A DNA stretch of 64,000 nucleotides from Paramecium pentaurelia. Taxonomy: Eukaryota; Ciliophora; Oligohymenophorea; Peniculida; Parameciidae. Where the stretch lies: assembly GCA_905183005.1 (NCBI GenBank), contig CAJJDO010000142.1, positions 245,822-309,821 on the forward strand. Reading direction: 5' to 3'. Position numbers and translations under genes: made by a program. The notes beneath the pieces are model-generated. The model was not told the DNA's origin and ran no database searches. It saw only the letters and a program-made list of their open reading frames with translations. Positions 39,045-51,200 of this stretch are shown piece after piece. Numbering within the stretch: the first letter of the stretch is position 1; each line of letters starts with the position of its first letter.

Positions 39045-39385
39045 ATTAAATTTAATAATTGTAAATTTATTTTTTTATAATGGATGAATTTTAATAAAAA
39101 ACTAAATAAAAAGATGAAATATTATTACTTTGTTCTTATGAAATCATAAAATTTCTTAATTTCTTTGAAATATATAAATCATTTTTTATTATTCCATATT
39201 TTATTATTTCCATTAATTCAACTTGGTTATCATTAATATTTTAATTATTACATATAAAAATCTTATTTAATTATTCTTTTATTCAAATACCATATAATAG
39301 TATTTTTTTCATTATAAAAATTAATTAATCCATATAAATTTTTTGTTAATTTTTTATAAATCTATAACATGAAAATAAATAATGA
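39045..39385 (-). repeat. right arm of large inverted repeat
   Basis: Reverse-complement partner of 38561-38902. It ends inside the first codons of the second BI-1-like copy, where both copies begin ATGAAAATAAATAATGA. Beyond that point the two coding regions diverge sharply. Confidence 0.9.
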
Positions 39386-39867
39386 TGCAGCTTAAGTTAT
39401 TGTTCCTATTGTGGCACAATCATAAGAAATTGATGATGAAGGAATATTTAATCAAATTTCTAAAACTCTTGGCTGGTATTAATATTTCCCTTCATCCATT
39501 GATAATTCTAATCAAAAGTTTTCAACTAATGATAACTAATGATGAGCTAATGCTATTTATAGTTAAGCTATTCGACTTTTTAGATTGCTTACTCATCATT
39601 GAATATCTAATGGTCATCATCCTGTATTATTCATTAAAATTTCGATGGAGTTTAAATGATTATTTTTGTAATCCAACTTCTATTTATTGTGCTTTGTTTG
39701 CATGTACAATTTTTGAAATATTTGATCAGGACGTGAAGAAACATTAAATTAATTCAGTATTTATATTTATGACAATTTTTTTTTGGCATGCGTAGCTAAT
39801 AATACTAAGCGTAATAATTCATATAATCAATGGATGTCTTCTGTTATTTGAACAAGTTATTATATGA
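39369..39867 (+). pseudogene. broken second copy of the BI-1/TMBIM-like gene
   Basis: Begins with the same 17 coding bases as the intact gene but diverges afterwards. The first frame ends at TGA 39540-39542. A different frame continues with LMLFIVKLFDFL and YLMVIILYYSLKFRWSL, matching AMLFMVKLYSFL and YLMIVILYFCDDFRWSL in the intact copy. No intron explains the shift. After 39747 the frame reaches IIHIINGCLLLFEQVII, equivalent to the C-terminal ICHVIYSFLMLFEAQMI, so the middle third is missing. A frameshift plus internal deletion make it a pseudogene, head-to-head with the intact gene. Confidence 0.8.
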
Positions 39868-40758
39868 CTATATATATAATCTAATTGTTTAAGGATCAAA
39901 ATGATGAGGAAATTTTTATAAAATAGCCTAATCAGTAACGACATATAAATCTTAAGACACTTGAAAAGAGCCAGGTCATTTGTTTTTGAGGATTAACAGT
40001 TTTGAATTTAGATTAGATACTCATTTTTTGTTTTATAATTTAATAATTATATAAGTATATAATCTGTTTCTTCTTCTGAAATAATTTTATATTTCATTGG
40101 CTTATTATTTAAAAAATACAAAACCTTCATTTAGTTAAATTTATAAACTTCTTTATTTCCGAGCCTAGATGATGCGCTTTATTTTAATTCATTTCATAAA
40201 TTCTTTATTAGCAAATTTTAATAAACAATTTACTTTGAAATTTTAGGGCAACTTAAAAATGAAGTCAAACTTTATTATATTGTATAAAATGAATTATAAA
40301 TATTATTTTTTTTTTTAATTATGGGATTAAATATAAGATAAATAATTAATACAACGATTGGATAGATTATATATATTATGATGATAAGAATTAATCGATT
40401 TTTTACTTATATATGATATGCTTTCGTTTTATTGGCAATTTTATTTTTACAAGATCAGATTCAATAAAAATAAATTAAAAGGCTTAATTTAAAACTGAAT
40501 AACATGCAGATTATTTATTTTTTTAAAGATCAGTTAATAATAATATATATTTTGAAAAAATAGGATAATGATAAAATTAATATAATTATCAAAATAATAC
40601 AGCCACTTTTAAAATTCAAATTAATTATACAAAAAATAAATCAATCACTATGATCTTGTAAAAAACAAGATATATGTAAAATTAACATTGAGAATCGACA
40701 ATAAAAGCCTCGTATTATTTTATTAAATATCATATTAGTGATTAGATCTATTTTCTAA
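39868..40758. other. intergenic
   Basis: About 890 bp, extremely A/T-rich, many homopolymers. Nothing recognised. Confidence 0.6.
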
Positions 40759-41070
40759 ATGAATCTTGATAAATTGTTATTAGATTACAAATAATTTTGA
40801 TTCTAAGAATTCTATCTAATTTATTAATCAAAATTAGCCAATTTATTTTTGATATTGAAAGTAGTCCAAAGCAATGATATAGATACAGTTACATCTAAAT
40901 CTTATTAAACAATCACCTTGTCAAGGATACATTAGATTATGGAAAAAAAGAAAGAAATAGCAGACTCTATTTATATCTAAGATGATTATAATTATTTAAA
41001 TCATTAATTAGAAGGTTTAAATTATTAACACGCTTAATAAGATTGTCATTTATTTTTACTGAATATTTGA
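40759..41070 (+). pseudogene. short ORF interrupted by TGA
   Basis: ATG at 40759 opens MNLDKLLLDYKQF, then in-frame TGA (40798-40800), after which the same frame continues protein-like for 89 codons (LANLFLILKVVQSND, IHQIMEKKKEIADSIYIQ) to TGA at 41068-41070. Read-through or Sec decoding is possible in principle but unsupported; a relic is the simplest view. Family unknown. Confidence 0.25.
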
Positions 41071-41636
41071 TATAAATATATCTATATAATATATTATTAA
41101 AAAGAAATTAAAATAATTAATCATTTATTTGATATTAAAGAACTTATGCTATTATTATATATTTTATTAATTAGATTACTTATTATTCTATTATACATTC
41201 TTTGTCTATTTCGTTCAATTATTGTTATTCATTTGATTTATTTATATTAATATTAGGGAATCTTTGTGTTCTCCTTGCATTTGGAGTATAAAATTAGTCT
41301 ATGATGAAATTGACTCTTAATTTTAATAAATATATTGAGATTCAACTCATGTGTATAATTATAATTTAAGTAATTCTACTTAGCTATTTGGTCTTTTTAT
41401 TTTGATATTAATATTATGTCCTTTTTTATAGTGATCTATGAATATAATTTAGAAAGATTTTGTTATTATTTCTAAGGAGAATAGGGAGGATTTAATCATA
41501 TTGTGAAGAAAAATTCAAAATTGGTGTTTGAGCAAATATTCATAACTAATTATTTACTTGTTATTTATTATATATAAGCTAATTATTTTAATATAATGTT
41601 GGAATTAATATTGTTAATTTAATATTATAAATCCAC
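41071..41636. other. intergenic
   Basis: 566 bp of A/T-rich sequence downstream of the carboxypeptidase gene. No gene seen. Confidence 0.6.
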
Positions 41637-43094
41637 TCAATGATATTTTGGAAGTTCATTCCCATAAATGAAACTATTAAACATTTCAAATGCATTTTAT
41701 CTTTGATCTTCAGGTACCATCTAATATTAATATATATAAATAAATTTACATGTCCAGCTCCTTTTACTATAATAAATTTCAAGTAATTATATTAGGTGAT
41801 CCAACCTGCTAAATCTTTATCAGTATTGCCCCATGGAGTCCAAGAATCTAATTCTTAAATACCTGGTATCATATTAATAGATTATTCTGTTTCTACAACA
41901 CTAATAACAGCATCCTAATCACCAGAATATATTAATATCTTTATTCCTGATTAACTTAATAAAGGAAGTATCTAATAACTTCCATTATTACTAATATTAT
42001 ATGCCTTATTGACTTCTTAACTACAAGCAGACCAAAAATAAGGTCTTTCTTATATATGTAAAGCTTCTTGAACTGTTGCATTATTATAGTATTCATTAAT
42101 AGGTCCAAAATCAGAACAAGGAGCTTTTCTTTTATCATCATCTTAGAAATTGTTTCCTTCATACCAAGACACATATGGATATCTAATCTATTTGGTTGTT
42201 TTAGTTTTTGGTTTCAAAAATTCAGGGGTTGTATCTTCTTTACAATATCCATATATATTATAAACATTAATATTTGATCCCAAACAAATTTAGTCAAATT
42301 AAGTTTCAGCCAATACACAATTAATTGAATCTGGTTTGACACTACATATTTTTCTTATAGTATTTGCTGTGGTAGGAGGTAGAAAATTTCTTCTTATGAA
42401 AAACTCTTATAAAGTTGATCTTCTTATTTTTGCATCCCATATCAATAACCCATTTCCAATTAAGATACCTTCTAAAGGTATTTTAAATACAGCTAATTTA
42501 TTTCCTTCTACTATTGCTTTAGCTGTATATGGAATATACATTCCTAAATATTATTAAATTTAAAGTACCTGCATATGATTCACCTGCAATAAAAAATTTA
42601 TGTTTTTGAAATTATTTAAATGCTTAAAACCAAACTAATAGAGCTTAGTAATTATCTTAACCAGAATTCTCATCATTATATTCATATTTAGTATCAATAT
42701 TAATTGAAAATCCTACTCCTGCAGGTGATTCTAAGAATAAAATATTGGCTCTAATATTCCATGAATAAGGATTCTTCTTGAATTCTCTATCATCATCAAC
42801 CATTACAAATGGACCAATTTCTTCATTTAATCCTAATAATGAAGAACATCCAGGCCCACCACCTAACCATACAACAAGAGGGTCATTTAATGGATTTCTT
42901 TAACTTTCGAGAAAAACATAACTCAATTATCTACATTATAATTTAATATACCTTAATCCTGCTCCTATTGGCAGATATCCTGAATAAGAATTAAAACTAT
43001 ATTCTCCCCAACCTGGAAATATTACTCTATCAGTATCAGGGTTAACAGCATAAACTATTCCTATGACAAATCCAGTGATTAATAATGACATCAT
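41637..43094 (-). CDS. serine carboxypeptidase (peptidase family S10)
   Basis: 460 residues with introns 41721-41749 (29 nt), 42544-42568 (25 nt) and 42931-42951 (21 nt; a 30-nt alternative, 42922-42951, also keeps frame). Signal peptide MMSLLITGFVIGIVYA. Hallmarks in order: FNSYSGYLPIGAG, PLVVWLGGGPGCSSLLG, ANILFLESPAGVGFS, the nucleophile KFFIAGESYAG, the acid ILIYSGDQDAV and the catalytic His in GAGHMVPEDQ. The full Ser-Asp-His triad is present. S10 enzymes act in lysosome-like vacuoles or are secreted and trim C-terminal residues at acid pH. Removing the last intron restores the HMVP motif, which supports the model strongly. Confidence 0.95.
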
Positions 43095-45207
43095 TATTAT
43101 TATTATTAATTAATTAATTATAATACTATCGATTCAAATATCTGATTATTTCATCATTAATTATGTAATAGATTCTCATCACTTATTGATATTGTAATGT
43201 ATTGTAATTAATAGTATTTTTTTGAAATATCTATTAATCTTCAATTTTATACTCCCAAAAACAAATTTATAAAAATATACAATAGAGAATATGAAGTTGA
43301 ATGCATTATAGATAAACGATTTGATGAACAAAGTAAATCCAATTAGGTTAAATTAAATAATAAGGTTATTCACACTCTTAAAGAAAATGGTAACTTTTTT
43401 GAGAATCTAAAAAACGACATATGAAAATAATGGTTATAGAATTCTATTAAATAAAAGGAATAATTTCTTCTAAAAATAAATTACAATTTTGATTAATGAA
43501 ACTCAAAGAGTTTTTAATAAAAAATATCACTTAAGAAAATGATATCCTGGAAAATATGTAAAGTGATTTCAACATATCATCAAACAAAAAAAACTCTAAT
43601 TGAAAAATGCTTAAATTTAGGGAGGATATTAAAATGTCCAATAACAAAACTAATTAACAGTTCTAGAATGCTCTAAACTCTTTAAATTCCAATTCATAAG
43701 TTTTAATACATATTGTAAGCAACAATTTCTATTATCTCGTTCTAGTAGTTGAAATCATTTTAAGAATTTTTATATTCATTAATAAAAATAAAAATGAGAA
43801 ATATTAGTGATAATTGATTTATTTTTTAATTTAGAAATAAAAGATTATATTAAATAATTCAAGGGAAATCTATTTGAATATGTATTTTCTCTATGGTTTA
43901 TTGGATCTTAATTCATTATTTACTTAATCTACAAATCAAGTTATATTTAATGGATTTACTTTTAAAACCTAATACTCCAATAACAGTTTTAGCTTGTAAG
44001 AAGTGAGGAATATATGTATATATTGTCAAAATTAAGTAATATAATGCCCAAATATGTAAATAGAGATCTGAATCATTTCAATGTTTTTTATTATTGTAAT
44101 AAAGAAATTATTCAATTAAGATATGAGTATCTTATTGATAAAAACTCTTAGTAAAGATCAAAATTTTCTAAAATTAATTAATGAAATATTTTAGAAAATA
44201 AAAGAAAAAGAAATCATAAAAAAATAGATTATGTAAATAATAATGTAGTACAATTGAATCTCTCAAAAGGTCTATTTTTCTTAAATTTCTACTATTGATT
44301 AATTAGAGTATATTAATATATATTTTGGTTTTTAGTTATAATAGTAACTAGGAATTTTTTTGAAATTAGTAGAAGAACCTTGAAAAAGAAAGAAAGATTT
44401 AATTCAATAAAACTGAGTTAACATTTAAAATAATGATCACTTAATTAAAAAAGAATACAAAGATTTATAAGTATTCACTTCTATTAATAGGATGATTTTA
44501 CGTTTAAAAATTTAATTTTTAATGAGGTTCAGAAATTTTTATAAATTAAACGAAATTACATGTTAAATGATAAAATGAATATTATCTTATATCATTTTAT
44601 ACAAGAGCCAATATAGAATAGAAGAATATGTATACTTTGAAAAATAAAATAATAAAAGAATCCAAAATTATAATATTTTAATACAGTAGAAATTAAACTT
44701 CATTTCAATGATGATGAAGGAGAATTCAAAAAGAATGATGATCTAGATTAATGATCACAATTTGCATTAGTATTCATTTTTTGTTATATAGTAATTTTTA
44801 AGTAAAAAAAGTTAGATTTTATCAAGTCCTAAACATTTATAAATGTTTTACTTATTTAGAGGAGGATTCTTGAAATCAAAATTCTGCAACAATAATTTAT
44901 TTCAAACTGTGAAGAGTACTAAAAGAGAAAAACTAAATTCCAATAGACATAAAAGATTTGGAAGAATACTCTATTTTAACATAAAAATCAATAAAATAAT
45001 AAACATTACTGGTTGGTTAAAAAAAGCTATAAAGTTATTTGTTAAAAAATTTCCTTTTGATAATTTTTTTCATATTAAAATTAAATCTCTTACACTAATT
45101 TTTTCTGTTTCCATCTATCTTTTTCTAATAAAATAGCTAGGTCAAAATTATAATCAATTTAAATATATTATTTTCATAGTTTAGATTATTATTTCTTATA
45201 CGCATTC
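43095..45207. pseudogene. eroded region with gene-like fragments
   Basis: About 2.1 kb between the carboxypeptidase start and the giant gene's end. + strand fragments look coding but are broken by TGA and frame changes: one near 43290-43425 begins REYEVECIIDKRFDEQ, vaguely chromodomain-like; another, near 43850-44190, contains FNVFYYCNKEIIQLRYEYLI. No legal introns join them. I read this as one or more decayed genes; the identities are not established. Confidence 0.3.
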
Positions 45208-48200
45208 TCATTCAGAATCAAGTTTCCAAAATTATATTTGGTTCGAATCAACAATTTTTATTTCATTCTTGTATTTTTATTTTGACAATGAGTTTAAAGT
45301 ATCATCATCTGGATTGAACCTTATTGTAGATAACATTATTCTATATTATAAAAGATAATACTTATTATTTTAAAGTTGGGATTTTGAAACTCTCATAAGG
45401 TATTATCTTAATTTTTTGATTAATTCTTTTTATCTCTTCTTTTTAGAACTATGAATCTATAAACTAATTGATAATTTTGTTGTTATTCTGGATTTCTTTG
45501 ATATCTTTTACATAATTTAATATGATTTATTGATAATAAGAAAATAATAATTTTTAAAGTAAACATCAGATATATTTGAAATGAATGGATAGCAAAGTCT
45601 AATACAAAGAAGGACTATAAATGTCTGAAGTGATTATGAAGAAAATTAATTATTTTCTTATTCTGATACATATTTAGCAGCAGCTAGGAATATTGCAATG
45701 GAACAAATCTAACCTGAAAATAAATCCAAATTATTTAAATTCTATAGGTTGAATGGCTTATTTTTCACCGCTATTAATTAGTAAAATAGTAGACATAACC
45801 CCAATAACGAAGCTTTTAGTAGAATATGAGTTTCAAAATATGTTAATATTAGGATCATAATAGTCTTTTTAATTAATTTTATTATTTCCCAAAAATAAGT
45901 TTTATTTTCATATTCATTAATAAGATAACAAAAATTTTTTCTAATTTTAATAGTTTCAAGATCATTTCTCTTAACATACATTAAAATATAAAGTGAAAGA
46001 GGAATGATCAAGCAAAAAAATGCTATTCCTGGTATAACGAAGAAAAACATCCAAATTTGATGTTCTCTTGTTCCAAAAAGTAATGAAACATCACCTTAAA
46101 TATAGCTTTGATTTGATATTTCCCTTCTTGAAAGAATAGAAAAGTACCTAATATTCTTAAAAAATTAAATACATTTTAATTAATCCACCATAATTTGATA
46201 CATATAAATAAAGCAAACTATTAGATATAGTATCAAAATAAAAAAAGGATAAATTTAATTTTTTATACTTAAAGTAAATGAGAAATCCCATAGTAACAAG
46301 GATAAATTAAGTAGACATTAGGGATAGCATAGTAATTATTTTAGTATAGATCAAGTTTATTGATTAACTTTCTGATAAATAACAATCTAAATTATTCGTC
46401 ATTGACTAGGAAGTATTACTAGCTGAATCAATAAAAGTAAATGAAAAAGAAAACTATATATTAAAAGTAAAGATAGCAGAGAAAATCCACAAATAATTTA
46501 ACAACATTTTAATAAAAAAACTTTCATATCCTTATAATAATTAATTATGTATACCTTAATTTAACTTAAATAGTATTTTTCCATACTTTTATATTAATAC
46601 TAAAGATTTAAATAATTGATTAGACTCTTCAATACTTCTTAATGTTATGATGATTGATAAAAATGACCTAAATATTCAATTAAGAAATTACCAAATTGAA
46701 GATGCAATAAAGGGAATTATACTATCCGAAACACCAAAACAAGATATACATTATGAGTCCTATTAATTTTTAAAATATTTCCCATCTCCTCTTATATTAT
46801 AGATATCACATTCTTCACATAAAGCTCCAATTCGTCCTTAAGAGCATATTAAATTACCATATCCCCATCCACCTTTACAGAATCTCAAATTTTTAAAGCA
46901 TTACTCTATTTAATCAGACAAATAATCAGGTCTCCAAAAACCTTCCAATAATTCTATATTATTTTCTGTTATGTTCTTAAATTTGGTTTTATCAAAAATA
47001 GAGCACTTTGGTGCATCATATACAACTGAGTAAAACCCTTAACTTGATTAACAAATCTAACAACCAGAATTCACATAAAATTCTCCAAGCTAGCATTTTA
47101 AACTTTTTGCTAACATAACATATCCAAAGATTTTTTATACCTAATCTGAGAAACAATTGATTTAAATTTATAACCTTTTTTCTTCTTAATTGTAAGGATC
47201 AAACGTGAAAGAGTAAGAGCCTAAATCGTAGTAATCTTCTTTAATGTCATATTGCAAATTTTTTTATTCATTCAATTTTCCTTCCTAATTTAAGTTCTCT
47301 CCATCAATTACTTTAGTAATCAGAGTGCAAGTAGAATTTAAATAATTCTTAAGTTTTTCATTTAGACTATTTTTTAAAATTAGTCCAAAATTTGATATAT
47401 ATGAAAAATATTACAAGCTTTAAGGCTAATAGATTTTATATGTAAGAATAACTTAATTACTTGGGATCATCAAAAAATTTTTAATTAGAGGGGTTCCTTA
47501 TTCTATAATTTTATACTATTTAAGAATTAAATATTCAATCATAATCTTATTGATAACTTACTATCTTGATTTCATTTCCTTATTATTTATTACTAATACC
47601 AAATGATGAGGAGATTCAATAAGGTTATCCCCAAACTAAAATGCCTTATTGAAAAGTAAAAAAGATTAAATAAAATTCGTAAGAGTCAATTTTCCAGCAT
47701 CTTTGAAATAGATTCCCCCTCCATCTTAAGCTGTGTTATTAGTAATAATGGTTGATTTAATTTAAAAGTAGTTATCCTTTAATTATAAGTGCATTCCTCC
47801 TCCAAATTCACTAGCTTAATTTTAAATTATTTTGCAATTTTTCATATTTAGTCTAACATTAGCAATTTAAATTGCTGCTCCAAGACTACCAGTATTCTTT
47901 ATGAAGTAAGAATCACTGATTCTAATTGTTGAATTGATAAAATTAGAATTCAACAAATTAATACAACCATTTTATTTGACACTATTTTAATAACAAATTA
48001 TATTATGTAAATAGATTTTCTTGAATTTTTCAACAACAAAAGTGATTATTCCTTTAGAATATTATGACTCATTATTATCAATTAAGTCTATTTAATAAAA
48101 GATAATAGAGCTTAATTCTGATTTGCTATTAACATAAATTATCTAATTAAATTGAAAATCAGAAGATTAAAATTAAGATTTTATCTCAGAAAATACGATT

Positions 48201-51200
48201 TATTCCTAAATAGAAGAGTTTTTCCACATATCACATCCAATTATTTAATAATTATAATCTTAAAAAATAGGTATTTTGTCTTATTTCATATCATATATTG
48301 AACTCTAAATTATTTTTAGTTATTAGATCAAAATAATTGATTATGAAATTGTTGCTTAAGTTAAATGTATTAGATCAAATGAATATAATTATTATATATT
48401 AGTTATCTTACAATCAGAAATTTTTATGTAATTTGTATTTAAAATAGTTAATAATGGTGAAATCGAAATTCCTTCAAATTTAAGATTATTAATTTCAACT
48501 TTGCAATTTTCAATTAAGATTAGTCCATTATTTTCACTCTTTATAATATTCATTTCAGACTATGATATCACACCAATTTTAGAAAATAGTTTTATCCACT
48601 ATTATTCACTTGAAAAAATTGTTAAATCATTAATACTTACCAAACTTGATTACATCGCTTCATTTTGAACTTTAAGGAAAAGTATCGTATTCACTAAGGA
48701 AAGGCAATTTTCAATTAGAATATGATTTAATTTAATAACATTTGAATGTGAAGATGGTGTAATAGTAAATAATGAAGGATTCATTCTATTGAAAATGTTT
48801 TTAAATGCTATTCTTTCTAATTAAAGATTTAAAAAACTATTTGTAGAAACTATAGTTATACAACCCGAACTTTCACTCTTTCTTAAATTAGTCATTATGG
48901 AATTAATCTAAAGATTATTGAGCATAATTAATCCTTATCCTTTTGTTCTAATCTCAAAAATTGAACTTTTATCAGTAAGAATATCTTAAAATTGACAGTT
49001 TATGCAACTGAAATTAGATGCTATAATCAATATTCCTTGATTTAAAATTTTAAAGGTTGACTGAATTATGGTATTTATTTCTTCCTGGTTAAATTCATCA
49101 TCTAGTAAAAATTCATAAAATTGTTACCATTAATTTTATGATAATATATTTTAATTAAAAATATTAAAATTTTTAATCTCAATTAAATTAGCACTAAGAC
49201 TAAGATATGAATTAGTTGAATTTGTTAGAGCATTATGAGAGCAATATGAATTATCAATTTAAATAATGCTGTTTAATGAATTTATATATAATAAACTAGT
49301 TTATTCCTCTGTAGAATCGTCAATTTATTAATGAATTATATTTTAAATAAATACAATTTCACTTAATTTAATATTTAAATTATGTTATGAATATAGACTA
49401 AGCAAGGACAATGACACTGCTTATTAATTCTTTAATAAAATATTTTCTGTAAATTAGATATTTTTAAAATACACTTATCCAATTTAGTCTATAATAAAAT
49501 AGTTACTAAATATTATATCCATTAGTGAATAGTTATTAGAAAATAAATTTACAATTTAAATATTTTCCAATTACAAAAATTAGAAACCAGCTAATTTTAA
49601 GAGTTAATTCTTGATGTATAGAGATTAAGTACATTCTTAAGATAAAGGGACTTTATAATGTTACTTTGAATTTACATATCTTACATTTTCTATAACTATC
49701 TATTTAATCTCAAAAAGATAAAAAATAACTAAATTATTCAAATCTTAGAATGAAGTATTTTCTATAAATAAATGATGACAATGAAATTTAAATAAAAATA
49801 TTTATTAATCTTTTGTATCAACCATTTGATTTCCTTAAACTTTTATGTTTTTTAAATTTACTATATAATTATTAATTTGAAGATTAGAATGAATAATTAT
49901 CATGCTTGATTCTTGAAAATTAGTTTAACTATCTTCAAAATCATCAATAATACATAAAACTTTTTATTAATTTACTATTTGCAATGTAGAGATAATTGAA
50001 GATTTGATAAGAATGTTCTTATTTGTTTTTACTTAAAATAATTCTAAATTATCATTAAATGCTATTAATATTGAGTTCTATAGCTAATTATCATGAAAGT
50101 ATAGATTACTTGCGATTATTGAAAATCCATTATAAATCTTGATAAAATATGAATAAGAAAAGTTACATCCTAGTATTTCAACACCTTACAATATGACCTT
50201 ATTAAGATTGATTTAATTTGTTTAGAAAGAAAAAAATGATGAGTTTACAATCAAACAATTTTCAATAATAATATCTTAAATATCTATCTATATTTAATTG
50301 TCATTTATTTAAAATAATGCTGAGTTTCTTATTTAGCAATTCCTAAATGATAATTTTTTTATTTTTAAAAATATTTTACTTTATGAGTTCTAATAATCGA
50401 AAAAGAAAGAGTTCTAAATTATAGAATCTTCTATATTAAAATTATCAATCTGAATATTTCCAAATACTTAAGATTGAAACACTGTCTTCTCAATAATATT
50501 GCTTTTAGTTAAAATTATATTTTTTAATTTTATTTCAACTTTATTGTTATTATTTCTCAATATGAAACCATCTTCTTACAAACTTAGGCTCACATTTTAG
50601 ATTATTATTGAATCAAAATTAATTATTTCAGTAATTTCTGTTGTATAATAAATATTTTCATAAATAGAGAAAAGATTCAAATTAATTTTTTAAAGAGAAA
50701 ATATTTATTTCCTTAATTAGGTTAGAATTTGGAGAGGTTTGTGAAACTGACACTTTTCTTGAAATTCAATGTTTATTATAAATTCTATTGTCATTTCATC
50801 AACTCCAATTAGATTAGAATATTGAAAATTTATTTCTTCTTCATAACCTCCAGCGATATATCTATTGAAAATACAANNNNNNNNNNNNNNNNNNNNNNNN
50901 NNNNNNNNNNNNNNNNNNNNNNNNNNNNNNNNNNNNNNNNNNNNNNNNNNNNNNNNNNNNNNNNNNNNNNNNNNNNNNNNNNNNNNNNNNNNNNNNNNNN
51001 NNNNNNNNNNNNNNNNNNNNNNNNNNNNNNNNNNNNNNNNNNNNNNNNNNNNNNNNNNNNNNNNNNNNNNNNNNNNNNNNNNNNNNNNNNNNNNNNNNNN
51101 NNNNNNNNNNNNNNNNNNNNNNNNNNNNNNNNNNNNNNNNNNNNNNNNNNNNNNNNNNNNNNNNNNNNNNNNNNNNNNNNNNNNNNNNNNNNNNNNNNNN

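Noticed and set aside
40798..40800. In-frame TGA read as selenocysteine
   Set aside because: No recognisable selenoprotein family and no SECIS-like structure was identified; a relic is simpler.
44843..45136. + strand ORF of 97 codons (MFYLFRGGFLKS...)
   Set aside because: No family, lies in an eroded region and is not continued on either side.
45239..45252. GGTTCGAATC, similar to a tRNA T-loop
   Set aside because: Lies in the coding tail of the giant gene, and no acceptor stem or anticodon arm surrounds it.
48609..48640. GT...AG segment that looks like an intron in the giant gene
   Set aside because: Removing it would create an immediate TGA, whereas the frame is open straight through it.
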